Shown here: positions 9,038 through 17,382 of the stretch, piece after piece
Layout of the letters: each line of letters opens with the position of its first letter
Numbering within the stretch: the stretch's first letter is position 1
NCBI RefSeq assembly: GCF_024666595.1
Contig: NZ_CP088296.1
Location: forward strand, 3,338,501-3,402,500
From: Sphingomonas sp. J315
Lineage (GTDB): Bacteria; Pseudomonadota; Alphaproteobacteria; Sphingomonadales; Sphingomonadaceae
Direction of reading: 5' to 3'
DNA: 64,000 bases
Position numbers and translations under genes: made by a program
Notes under the pieces: model-generated
Seen by the model: the letters and a program-made list of their open reading frames with translations, nothing else
What the model was told of the DNA's origin: nothing
The model's database searches: none

Positions 9038-10113
9038 CCATTCCCGCGATCCACGTTATCCACAGGTGGTAACGGTCGATCTGCGCTTCGTCCGACTCGC
9101 AAATCGTGACAGCATCACTGGGCGGGCAGATGAGGACGCGGCGGGAAACCAAGGCAGAATCAACTGCTTGTCACGGCTCGATTGTCGCAGGTGCCTTCGG
9201 GAAACCACGAAGATCGGGACGGGGACGCCACCCCGGGAAACCGTGAAGGCGATGTTCGCATCGGCTTTGCGGGAACGAAACGGACAGGCGTCCGATGGCA
9301 TCCTTCGGCCTCGTGCCGGGGATGACAGGCGGAAGGGACGGGACCAATGCCCTCGGGCGGCGGGAACAGACCGGAAGCCCGGACGCAAAGCCCGTCTTCG
9401 GACCGGGTGGAGCGGGTTGCAGCGGAGCGACAGTGCCTTCGGGCAAGGTCGGGAAGATGCAGCCAAAGCCGCGACGGAAACGAAGCCTTCGGGCAACAGG
9501 ACCGACGCGAGGCCATCGAGCGAAACGACCCTTCGGGATCCTATTGTCTTGATGACCGGATCGCGATGCCGGAGCGCCGCAAGGCAGGATGGGATCGCAA
9601 GGACATCGAGGCGGGAACGCAGCTCTTCGGAGCCGCCCCCGTCCCGGTGACCGGCCAACGGACGCCTGGCGGACGTTGGGACGCACGGCTCCACGTCCCT
9701 TGCCGGTAGTGGAACCATGCTTGCCGCCGCTGCGGCGCACCCGTCTCCCGGATGGGCAGCGAGCGGATGGCGACACCGGGGGGCTGGCGGAAACGCCGGC
9801 CCCCTTTTGGTTTTGGGGTGCGGAGTGCGCACAGTGCGGTTGCGTTCCGCTCCCTCTCTCCGCTTGCGGGGAGAGGGGGATTCGCCCATTGGCGACGCGC
9901 CCGAGGCGACAGGCTCCTCTCCCAACTTCCGCAAGCGAAGAGAGAGCAATACCCTCCCGCAACGCCCCGTCACTCCGGCCCTCGTGTCGGCGTCCACGCC
10001 GCCGCACTTCCGACGCTATCGCCTCCTGCTTCCCGGTGGACCCCGGAACAAGTCCGGGGTGACGAAGAAAGGGGGCTGGACTGCGCCAACGTGGTCGTTA
10101 CGCCTCTATTCCG
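9038..10113. other. 1.08-kb gene-free stretch rich in short palindromes
   Basis: No frame on either strand shows a recognisable protein; the open frames are long only because the DNA is GC-rich. The stretch holds repeated CCTTCGGG-type octamers (near 9191, 9432, 9484 and 9531, with variants near 9302 and 9351), several UUCG-loop hairpins, an imperfect inverted repeat around 9852-9945 (CGCTTGCGGGGAGAGGGGG against CCGCAAGCGAAGAGAG), and a hairpin at 10041-10059. This looks like accumulated REP-like elements. The promoter of the gene at 10114 should lie at its right end, but I cannot point to it. Confidence 0.6.
10036..10066. repeat. REP-like hairpin (CCCCGGA-TCCGGGG)
   Basis: A 7-bp stem (10041-10047 with 10053-10059) sits in the context GTGGACCCCGGAACAAG...GGGGTGACG. 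This is the recognisable core of a dispersed palindromic repeat common in intergenic DNA of sphingomonads and other alphaproteobacteria. The identification is from memory of the motif; a genome-wide count was not possible. Confidence 0.55.
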
Positions 10114-10857
10114 ATGGCCTTCGACACCCTCCACGTCGCCCTTGCCGCCGCGATGTTCTTCGGCGCGTTGCTCTATTCCACCGTCGGCCATGGCGGGGCG
10201 TCATCGTACATCGCGCTGATGGCGCTGTTCAGCGTACCGGTCGCGACGATGCGGCCCACCGCGCTGGTCCTCAACCTGATCGTCGCGAGCCTCGGATCGA
10301 TCCGCTACACTCGCGCCGGGCTGTTCCGTTGGCGCACGCTCTGGCCTTTCCTTGTCGGTGCGTTACCTGCGGCATTCGTCGGCGGGATGATCGAGATCGC
10401 CCCCGAACTCTACCAGCCTTCGATCGGCGTGATCCTGCTCTTTGCCGCAGCACGGATGCTGTGGCCGGGCGACATGAAGGCCGAGCGCGAATGGCATGAT
10501 CCGCCGATCTGGCTCGCGATCCTCGCCGGCGTTGGTCTCGGTCTGCTCGCGGGGTTGACCGGCACCGGCGGCGGCATCTTCCTCTCGCCGCTGCTGCTGT
10601 TCTGCGCCTGGTCCGCACCCAAGCCGGCGTCGGGCGTGGTCGCGATATTCATCCTGGCCAATTCCGCCGCAGGACTTGCCGGCAATTTCGCGTCGGTCGG
10701 CAGCCTGCCCCCCGAACTCCCGCTCTACGGCGTCGCGGTCCTCGCGGGCGGCCTGATCGGCACCACGCTCGGCATCAAGCTACCGCAAAAGTGGATCCTG
10801 CGCGCCTTGGGCGTCGTCCTGCTGGTCGCCAGCGCGAAGCTGTTCGGGGTGTATTGA
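10114..10857 (+). CDS. TSUP family transporter (TauE/SafE)
   Basis: 247 aa, almost entirely hydrophobic with about eight predicted helices in two repeats. The first repeat carries LLYSTVGHGGASSYIALMAL and the second GLLAGLTGTGGGIFLSPLLL; the paired G-x-G-G-x-x-x-P/L loops are the TSUP hallmark. The family moves sulfite, sulfoacetate or other organic anions across the inner membrane. The length is at the short end of the family range. The start at 10114 (MAFDTLHVALAAAMF) directly precedes the first helix; no clear RBS is visible. The substrate is not assigned. Confidence 0.88.
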   Translation: MAFDTLHVALAAAMFFGALLYSTVGHGGASSYIALMALFSVPVATMRPTALVLNLIVASLGSIRYTRAGLFRWRTLWPFLVGALPAAFVGGMIEIAPELYQPSIGVILLFAAARMLWPGDMKAEREWHDPPIWLAILAGVGLGLLAGLTGTGGGIFLSPLLLFCAWSAPKPASGVVAIFILANSAAGLAGNFASVGSLPPELPLYGVAVLAGGLIGTTLGIKLPQKWILRALGVVLLVASAKLFGVY

Positions 10858-10873
10858 GCACGGGAGCGTCGGC

Positions 10874-11137
10874 TCAACGCTTTCGCAGGGTGCAGGCGAT
10901 TTTCGGCGTGGGATTGCTCGCCTTGCATGCCGCGAGCTCGCGCGGGCTACGGCATTTGCGAACGCGCGGCGTTTGCCGGTCCGCGCCGCGCACGACCGGG
11001 CAGGTCTGAACGAGCGTCTTTGATCCCTTCTCGACCGGCTTGAGCGCCACGGACTTGCCTGATGAGGCGCTGGATTGGCTTGCGACGGCGGTCGCGGTTC
11101 CTGCCACGATCAGCAGTGTCGCGATCGTCGTCCGCAT
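10874..11137 (-). CDS. Small secreted protein, unknown function
   Basis: 87 aa. A clear signal peptide (MRTTIATLLIVAGTATAVASQSS) is followed by a Lys/Arg-rich mature part with four cysteines (TCPVV, KCRSP, ACKAS, ACTLR), which suggests disulfides in the periplasm. I recognise no family. It lies convergent with the TSUP gene, 16 bases from its stop, and downstream of dnaJ on the same strand. The signal peptide and ordered cysteines argue that this is a real gene, not a shadow. Confidence 0.6.
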   Translation of the reverse strand: MRTTIATLLIVAGTATAVASQSSASSGKSVALKPVEKGSKTLVQTCPVVRGADRQTPRVRKCRSPRELAACKASNPTPKIACTLRKR

Positions 11138-11165
11138 TGCTACAGCCTCCCGTGCGATCGGGCGT

Positions 11166-12281
11166 TCAGCCCCCCACTGCCTTCTTCAGCTTGTCGAAGA
11201 ACCCGGTCGAGATCGGGCATTCCTCGCCCGTCTCCAGCGCGCGGAACTGTTCGAGCAGTGCGCGTTGTTCGCCCGACAGCTTGGTCGGGATCTCGACCTC
11301 GATCCGCACCACCAGGTCGCCGCGACCGCGTCCCTGTAGCACGGGCATGCCTGCGCCGCGCTGGCGCACCTCGCGCCCGCTCTGCGTGCCGGGGTGGAGG
11401 TGGACCTTGTGCAGCTCGCCGTCCGGCCCCGGAATCTCGATCTCGCCGCCCAGCGCCGCCGTGGTGAAGCTGATCGGCGCGCGCGCGAACAGGGTCGTGC
11501 CCTCACGTTCGAAGATCGCATGCGGCTTGACGTGCAGGAAGATGTAGAGGTCGCCCGGAGGCGCACCGCGCGCGCCCGCCTCGCCCTGACCTGCCATGCG
11601 GATGCGGGTGCCTTCGTCGACGCCCGGCGGGATGTTGACGTTCAGCGTCACCGTCTTGTCGACGCGACCCTCGCCGCGGCAGTTGCGGCACGGATCGGCG
11701 ATCGTCTGTCCCGCGCCGTGGCACGACGGACAGGTCCGCTCGACCACGAAAAAGCCCTGCTGCGCGCGCACCTTGCCGTGTCCGGCACAGGTGGTGCAGC
11801 GCTTGGCCATCGTCCCCGGCGACGCGCCGGTGCCGCCGCATGGCTCGCACGGGCCAGACACGTCAATGGTGATGTCGGTCGCCTTGCCGTGGAAGGCGTC
11901 TTCCAGGCTGATTTCCATGTCGTAGCGCAGGTCGGCGCCGCGCGCCTGGCGCTGGCCACCGCCACCGCCGCGCCCGCCCATGAACTCGCCGAACATGGAT
12001 CTGAAGATATCGGAAAAGGCGTCGAAGCCCTGTCCGCCACCGCCGCCCATGCCGCCCGGCCCGGCATGGCCGAACCGGTCATAGGCCGCGCGCTTCTGCG
12101 GGTCCTTCAGGCAGTCATAGGCTTCGTTGATCGCCTTGAACTTGGCTTCCTGATCCTTGCACCCGCCATGCTTGTCGGGGTGGCACTGGATCGCCAGCTT
12201 GCGAAACGCCGATTTGATCGTCGCATCGTCTGCATCGCGCGAAACGCCGAGCAGTTCGTAATAGTCAATCTGGGTGGTCAT
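11166..12281 (-). CDS. dnaJ: Molecular chaperone DnaJ
   Basis: 371 aa, full length. It has the J domain with HPD at residues 34-36, a Gly-rich linker (~75-110), the zinc domain with four CxxCxGxG repeats (CEPCGGTG, CTTCAGHG, CPSCHGAG, CRNCRGEG), and two C-terminal substrate-binding domains. It stimulates DnaK ATPase and hands over unfolded clients in the cytoplasm. It lies 68 bases downstream of dnaK on the same strand, and a GC hairpin in that gap could lower read-through. The alphaproteobacterial dnaK-dnaJ order is normal. Confidence 0.97.
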   Translation of the reverse strand: MTTQIDYYELLGVSRDADDATIKSAFRKLAIQCHPDKHGGCKDQEAKFKAINEAYDCLKDPQKRAAYDRFGHAGPGGMGGGGGQGFDAFSDIFRSMFGEFMGGRGGGGGQRQARGADLRYDMEISLEDAFHGKATDITIDVSGPCEPCGGTGASPGTMAKRCTTCAGHGKVRAQQGFFVVERTCPSCHGAGQTIADPCRNCRGEGRVDKTVTLNVNIPPGVDEGTRIRMAGQGEAGARGAPPGDLYIFLHVKPHAIFEREGTTLFARAPISFTTAALGGEIEIPGPDGELHKVHLHPGTQSGREVRQRGAGMPVLQGRGRGDLVVRIEVEIPTKLSGEQRALLEQFRALETGEECPISTGFFDKLKKAVGG

Positions 12282-12349
12282 TCACGCGGCCCCCGCCCGT
12301 TCCCCCGCCGCCTTTCCTTGGGAGTGAAAGGGGCGGGGGCGAGCACAAA

Positions 12350-14260
12350 TTACGCCTTGTTGTCGTCCACCTCGGAGAATTCGGCGTCGACGACTTCTTC
12401 GCCGTCCGCCGCATTCGCCGCACCAGCATCGGCCGCAGGCGAAGCCTCCGACTGCTGCTGCTTCTCGTAGATCGCCTGACCCAGCTTCATCGCGACCTGC
12501 GCGAGGGCCTGGCTCTTCTCGTTCATCGCGTCCGCGTCGCCGCTCTCGACTGCCGCCTTGGCCGCGTCGATCGCCGACTGGATTTCGCCCTTCAGAGCGT
12601 CGTCGACCTTGTCGCCATTTTCGGCGAGCTGGCGTTCGGTGGTGTGGATCAGCGATTCGGCATTGTTCTTCGCCTCGGCGGCGGCGCGACGCGCCTTGTC
12701 CTCCTCGGCGAACTTCTCGGCGTCGCGCACCATCTGGTCGATGTCGCTGTCCGACAGGCCACCGCTGGCCTGGATGCGGATCTGCTGCTCCTTGCCGGTG
12801 CCCTTGTCCTTGGCCGACACGTTGACCAGGCCGTTGGCGTCGATATCGAAAATCACCTCGATCTGCGGCACGCCGCGCGGGGCGGGGGGGATGCCGACCA
12901 GGTCGAACTGACCCAGCAGCTTGTTGTCCGCCGCCATTTCGCGCTCGCCCTGGAAGACGCGGATCGTCACCGCCTGCTGATTGTCATCGGCAGTCGAATA
13001 GACCTGGCTCTTCTTGGTCGGGATCGTCGTGTTGCGGTCGATCATGCGGGTGAACACGCCACCCAGCGTCTCGATGCCCAGCGACAGCGGGGTCACGTCG
13101 AGCAGCAGCACGTCCTTGACGTCGCCCTGCAGCACGCCGGCCTGGATCGCCGCGCCGATCGCCACCACCTCATCGGGGTTGACGCCGGTATGCGGCTCCT
13201 TGCCGAAGAATTCCTTCACGACCTGGCGCACCTTGGGCATGCGGGTCATGCCGCCGACCAGCACCACTTCGTCGATCTGCGCAGCCTTCACGCCCGCGTC
13301 CGACATCGCCTTGCGGCACGGGTCGAGCGTGCGGGTGATCAGCTCGTCGACCAGCCGCTCCAGCTCCGCGCGCGACAGCGTCTTGACGAGGTGCTTGGGG
13401 CCATTCTGATCGGCGGTGATGAAGGGCAGGTTGACCTCGGTCGTCTGCGCCGACGACAGCTCGATCTTCGCCTTCTCGGCCGCTTCCTTCAGACGCTGGA
13501 GCGCCAGCTTGTCCTTGGTCAGGTCGATGCCTTCGGCCTTCTTGAACTCGTCGGCGAAATACTGGACCAGCTTGGAATCGAAATCCTCGCCGCCCAGGAA
13601 GGTGTCGCCATTGGTCGCCTTCACCTCGAACACGCCGTCGCCGATCTCGAGAATCGAGATGTCGAACGTGCCGCCGCCAAGGTCATAGACCGCGATGGTC
13701 TTGTTGTTGTCCTTCTCGAGGCCATAGGCGAGCGCCGCCGCGGTCGGCTCGTTGATGATGCGCAGCACTTCCAGGCCCGCGATCTTGCCCGCGTCCTTGG
13801 TCGCCTGACGCTGGGCGTCGTTGAAGTAAGCCGGGACGGTGATGACGGCCTGCGTCACGGTCTCGCCGAGGTAGGATTCGGCGGTTTCCTTCATCTTCTG
13901 CAGGATGAAGGCGCTGATCTGGCTGGGCGAATAATCCTCGCCGCCCGCCTTGACCCATGCGTCGCCGTTCGCACCCTTCACGATCGTGTAGGGGACCAGC
14001 TCGGTGTCCTTCTTGGTAATGGGATCGTCAAAGCGGCGGCCGATCAGGCGCTTGACCGCAAAGACGGTGTTGTCGGGGTTCGTGACCGCCTGGCGCTTGG
14101 CCGGCTGGCCGATCAGTCGCTCGCCATCCTTGGCGAATGCGACGATGGACGGCGTGGTGCGTGCGCCTTCCGCATTCTCGATCACCTTGGGCTTGCCGCC
14201 CTCCATCACTGCCACGCAGCTGTTGGTCGTGCCGAGATCGATTCCGATAACCTTACCCAT
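12350..14260 (-). CDS. dnaK: Molecular chaperone DnaK (Hsp70)
   Basis: 636 aa. It opens with the phosphate-1 loop [17 protein letters not shown]. It carries the ATPase motifs ([34 protein letters not shown]), the interdomain linker [19 protein letters not shown], a substrate-binding domain, and a helical lid with the acidic tail [15 protein letters not shown]. It is an ATP-dependent chaperone working with DnaJ and GrpE; grpE is not in the window. The ATG at 14260 is fixed by the conserved [14 protein letters not shown] start. Expression is expected to be heat-induced; a candidate promoter lies at 14350-14377. Confidence 0.98.
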   Translation of the reverse strand: MGKVIGIDLGTTNSCVAVMEGGKPKVIENAEGARTTPSIVAFAKDGERLIGQPAKRQAVTNPDNTVFAVKRLIGRRFDDPITKKDTELVPYTIVKGANGDAWVKAGGEDYSPSQISAFILQKMKETAESYLGETVTQAVITVPAYFNDAQRQATKDAGKIAGLEVLRIINEPTAAALAYGLEKDNNKTIAVYDLGGGTFDISILEIGDGVFEVKATNGDTFLGGEDFDSKLVQYFADEFKKAEGIDLTKDKLALQRLKEAAEKAKIELSSAQTTEVNLPFITADQNGPKHLVKTLSRAELERLVDELITRTLDPCRKAMSDAGVKAAQIDEVVLVGGMTRMPKVRQVVKEFFGKEPHTGVNPDEVVAIGAAIQAGVLQGDVKDVLLLDVTPLSLGIETLGGVFTRMIDRNTTIPTKKSQVYSTADDNQQAVTIRVFQGEREMAADNKLLGQFDLVGIPPAPRGVPQIEVIFDIDANGLVNVSAKDKGTGKEQQIRIQASGGLSDSDIDQMVRDAEKFAEEDKARRAAAEAKNNAESLIHTTERQLAENGDKVDDALKGEIQSAIDAAKAAVESGDADAMNEKSQALAQVAMKLGQAIYEKQQQSEASPAADAGAANAADGEEVVDAEFSEVDDNKA

Positions 14261-14349
14261 GAGTCCTCTAAGGCCCCCGTATGCTAAATCATGTTAAACC
14301 AGTGCGTTACCGCGCCCCTGAAGCGGCAACGCGGCCTTCGCTAGGCGGG

Positions 14350-14377
14350 ATATAGGAGTGCCGCGCCTTGCCGCAAG
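14350..14377 (-). promoter_or_regulatory. Candidate dnaK promoter (heat-shock-like)
   Basis: On the minus strand, CTTGCG (14377-14372) and CTATAT (14355-14350) are separated by 16 bases, about 90 bases upstream of dnaK. The CTTG half fits the -35 of sigma-32 promoters; the -10 is closer to a housekeeping box. No CIRCE-type inverted repeat was seen. Assigned on pattern alone. Confidence 0.35.
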
Positions 14378-14437
14378 AGCGTGGCGCACCTAGGAATTTC
14401 ACGGATGTTCCCAGAATCGGGAGAAGGAGTTTCGACG

Positions 14438-14866
14438 ATGCGGTCTTTGGTGACGGTCATGGCGGCGGCGGTGGCGCTGGCGGGATGTGAGCAGGCACAA
14501 CTTGGCGTCGAGGACGCCTGGGTCCGCCTGCCCGCGGTGTCGAGCCGTCCGGGCGCGGCCTATTTCACGGTCAAGGGCGGGAATGAGGCGACCAGCCTGC
14601 TCGGCGTTTCTTCCCCTGCGGCGGTGCGGACCGAGCTGCACGAAATGAAGCATGAGGGCGGCATGATGACGATGGCCCCGATCAAGGACGTTGCCATCCC
14701 CGCCGGCGGCACGGTCAAGTTCGAACCGGGCGGCAAGCATGTCATGCTCTACGACCTCTCGCCCGAAATCCGCGCCGGCGGCAAGATCCCGCTGCGCCTC
14801 GCTTTCGCCAATGGCAAGACGGTCGAGGTCGAAGCCGAACTGCGCGCGCCCGGGCAGGAGAAGTAA
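14438..14866 (+). CDS. PCu(A)C-type copper chaperone lipoprotein
   Basis: 142 aa. The signal peptide MRSLVTVMAAAVALAGC ends in a lipobox with Cys17. The mature domain holds the copper-ligand pattern of the family: His and Met residues in ELHEMKHEGGMMTM and a later GGKHVMLYDL, giving the H...M...H-x-M set. Such proteins carry Cu(I) in the periplasm and deliver it to the CuA site of cytochrome oxidase, often with Sco. The ATG at 14438 was preferred over an upstream ATG because it gives a proper signal peptide and has a GAGAAGGAG RBS. It is divergent from dnaK. Confidence 0.88.
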   Translation: MRSLVTVMAAAVALAGCEQAQLGVEDAWVRLPAVSSRPGAAYFTVKGGNEATSLLGVSSPAAVRTELHEMKHEGGMMTMAPIKDVAIPAGGTVKFEPGGKHVMLYDLSPEIRAGGKIPLRLAFANGKTVEVEAELRAPGQEK

Positions 14867-14908
14867 TCGGGCGGCGGGTGCCTTAATTGTCTATCTAATT
14901 GTCCAGGG

Positions 14909-15100
14909 TCAGGAGCGGCGCAGCCAGCCGCGCAGAAAGGTCAGCACGGGGAGGGCGAGCAGGAGCGACGCGGCGATGTCGCGCCATCCGTCGCCGGTAA
15001 GGCCCAGGACGAGGCCAGCCAGGCTCGTGACGAGCAGAAACACCGGGGCTGCCAGCACGCTGCCCGCTCCACGCGGTCCGATGCGGCGCGACGCGCTCAC
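14909..15100 (-). CDS. Small two-helix membrane protein coupled to the PepSY gene
   Basis: 63 aa with a GTG start. The GTGA junction overlaps the stop of the PepSY gene, so translational coupling is likely. Two hydrophobic helices (VLAAPVFLLVTSLAGLVLGL and DIAASLLLALPVLTFL) are separated by a short GDGW loop; the tail is basic (RGWLRRS). I recognise no named family. Tiny membrane proteins often accompany PepSY-associated transmembrane proteins of iron or haem uptake loci, which suggests a shared complex, but this is inference. Confidence 0.65.
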   Translation of the reverse strand: MSASRRIGPRGAGSVLAAPVFLLVTSLAGLVLGLTGDGWRDIAASLLLALPVLTFLRGWLRRS

Positions 15101-16243
15101 AGCGCCGATCCGGCATGAACGATTTCGTCCACCGCCCGCTCGGTGTTCCGCGCGCCCTTGCCCAACCACAATTGCAGCCCGGTCCACAGCACCCAGATCG
15201 TCGCCAGCGTCAGGATCGCCCACAGCATCTTGAGCGCGATCCCGCCATAGTCGCCGAAATGCAGCGGCTTGGACAGCATCAGCGCCTGGTTGAGCGCAGG
15301 CATTGCCGCGGTGTCGGTCAGCGTGCCGGTTTCGGCATCGACCAGCGCGGGGGTCAGCACATGGCTGGTCAGCGGCGTATCGCCCTGAAAGAAGATCGCA
15401 TAATGCCGCCCGCTGCTCCATGCGCCGCCGGGAAAGCCGATAAACTGCGGCGACACGCCGGGCAAAGCCGCCTTGGCGGCCGTCATCGCCTTGTCGACCG
15501 ATCCGTAGTCAGCGGGGGTGAGCGGCTGGTCCGCACCGCGCGCGGCGACCATCGCCTTCAGCTCGCCCTCGCGCCAGCTGTCGGTCAGCGGGTCGGCAAA
15601 GGCATTGATCACCCCGGTCAGTCCGACCACCAGCGCCCAACCCAGCGTCACCACGCCGAGCAGGTTATGCGTGTCGAGCCGCCGCACCCGCGCGCTCCGC
15701 GACTTGCGCAGCGTTCCGAACGGCAACCGCCGCATGAACGGGACGTAGAGGACCACACCCGACGCGATCGCGAGGATGAACAGTCCGCCCATCACGCCCA
15801 GAAACAACATCCCCGGCAGCCCCAGGAACATATCGGTATGTAGCTGCAGCAGGAAGTGCATCACGCCCTCTTCCTTGATCTCCCCCGCGCTCGCACCGGT
15901 GGTGCGGTCGTACGAGAATAGCCGCATCGCCGATCCCGGCGCATCGGGCGTCGGTCCGACGGTCACGGTGATGATCGGATTGTCCTGGCTGAACCCGATG
16001 AACAACGGCACCCCCACCGCCCTGCGCCACCGCCTTGGCGATCAGGCTGTCGAGCGGCACGCCGCCCTGCGCCGACGGCATGCCCTGCATCGCCGTGGCC
16101 GCATCGCGTTCAGTCAGCGCCTCGATCTCGTCGTGAAAGATCAGCGGCAGTCCGGTGACGCACAGCATCAGCAGGAACGCCGTCGACACGATGCTGCTCC
16201 ACTTGTGGATCAGGAACCAGGTCTTGATCGTCGAGCGGGTCAC
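15097..16243 (-). pseudogene. PepSY-associated TM protein, broken by a one-base frameshift
   Basis: The N-terminal part starts with GTG at 16243 (TRSTIKTWFLIHKWSSIVST), the first TM region of PepSY_TM proteins. It proceeds to LIAKAVAQGG near 16016 and the chain then continues one frame over as GVPLFIGFSQDNPIITVTVG down to 15097, about 380 aa in all. The C-terminal part holds further TM helices (LFLGVMGGLFILAIASGVVL; LLGVVTLGWALVVGLTGVIN) and PepSY-like segments. The break coincides with the C5 run at 16011-16015. Relatives sit beside TonB siderophore receptors and may be ferric-siderophore reductases. Probably an indel error, since both parts are well conserved. Confidence 0.82.
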
Positions 16244-16337
16244 GGAGAGCGGCGATCCTGGGAGGGCGTGGAGGAAGCAAGCGCCTAACCCGCGCCACGC
16301 TGCACGTCAATGCGAGGCATTCGCAATTGCAATCCGC

Positions 16338-16868
16338 TTACGCGCTTCGCCATGTCCCCGGCGCGACGTCATCCAGCGTCCAGTCGCCCACGCGCCAGCG
16401 CACCAGCCGCAACGTCGGATGGCCGACCGCTGCGGTCATGCGCCGCACCTGCCGGTTACGCCCTTCGGCGATGGTCAGCGCGATCCAGCAATCGGGGACG
16501 CTCTTGCGGAACCGCACCGGCGGGTCGCGCGGCCAGATCGCGGGCGGGTCGATCCGCTCGGCCAGCGCCGGGCGGGTCATCCCGTCCTTCAATCGCACTC
16601 CGCTGCGCAGCGCCGCCAGCGCGGCGTCATCCGGCTCGCCCTCGACCTGCGCCCAATAGGTTTTGGCCACCTTGTGCTTCGGGTCGGCGATCCGCGCCTG
16701 CAACCGCCCGTCATCGGTCAGCAGCAACAACCCTTCGCTGTCGCGATCCAGCCGCCCGGCGGGATATACCCCCGGCACGTCGATATAGTCCGCCAGCGTC
16801 GGATGCCCGCTCCCCTCGTCGGTGAATTGCGAGAGCACGCCCCAGGGCTTGTTGAACAGGATCAGCAT
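16338..16868 (-). CDS. RsuA/RluE-family pseudouridine synthase
   Basis: 176 aa, the short form lacking an S4 domain. The catalytic motif is [17 protein letters not shown], with the nucleophilic Asp at residue 41. The N-terminus [14 protein letters not shown] and the later [10 protein letters not shown] are standard for the RsuA group. The compact length and lack of S4 match RluE (23S rRNA U2457 in E. coli), but RluF- or RsuA-type specificity cannot be excluded. The ATG at 16868 starts directly at the first conserved strand. Cytoplasmic; modifies rRNA. Confidence 0.88.
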   Translation of the reverse strand: MLILFNKPWGVLSQFTDEGSGHPTLADYIDVPGVYPAGRLDRDSEGLLLLTDDGRLQARIADPKHKVAKTYWAQVEGEPDDAALAALRSGVRLKDGMTRPALAERIDPPAIWPRDPPVRFRKSVPDCWIALTIAEGRNRQVRRMTAAVGHPTLRLVRWRVGDWTLDDVAPGTWRSA

Positions 16869-16914
16869 GGGGAGGGTCTAGACATAACCGTCCCCACGTT
16901 CCACCTCAGCCGCG

Positions 16915-17376
16915 ATGACCCATCGCCGCCCGCTCACCCCCCGGAGAGATCGCCTTGGCGCGCAGCATCTTCGGCGATGCGATCGACTATGCCGCCGCCG
17001 CCATCGCCAATCGCAAATGGATCTTCTTTCAGCCGCGCGGCGTCACCATGGCCCCGCGCGGTTGCATCCATTTCCATCCCAGGGGCGGCAATTACCGCGA
17101 CGATTTCGCGAGCGCCCCCTCTCGCTCCAGGGCCATTTCATCCATGAGATGACCCATGTCTGGCAGCATCAGCAGGGCATCTTCCTGCCCCTGCGCCGCC
17201 ACCCGTTCTGCCGCTACGATTACGCGCTCAAGCCCGGCTGGACGCTCGACCGCTACGGGATCGAGCAGCAGGCAGAGATCGTCCGCCACGTCTTCCTGCT
17301 CGGTCGCGGCGCGACCATCCCCGGCGCGCCGCCCGCCGCGCACTATCGCGGTATCCTGCCCTTCACGCCGGACTGA
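16915..17376 (+). pseudogene. 'Vgr-related' HExxH protein with two compensating frameshifts
   Basis: The frame opens as MTHRRPLTP and closes with GHFIHEMTHVWQHQQGIF through GILPFTPD, but the middle is only sensible one frame over (GEIALARSIFGDAIDYAAAA, then RKWIFFQPRGVTMAPRG, to DDFASAP). A shift at the C6 run 16937-16942 leaves the frame and one at C5 17115-17119 returns to it. Corrected, the gene encodes a 154-aa protein of the sphingomonad family annotated as vgr-related, with a zinc-protease-like HEMTH motif followed by W-Q-H. The function is unknown. The paired errors point to the assembly. Confidence 0.8.
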
Positions 17377-17382
17377 GCCGAA

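Noticed and set aside
9056..9997. Long open frames in the gene-free zone
   Set aside because: Arg/Pro/Ser-rich translations with no start signal, no motif and embedded palindromes; read as non-coding.
12644..14287. 547-aa open frame antisense to dnaK
   Set aside because: It is the mirror frame of a highly conserved gene in GC-rich DNA and has no recognisable domain; the His/Asp/Arg-rich text is typical of antisense frames.
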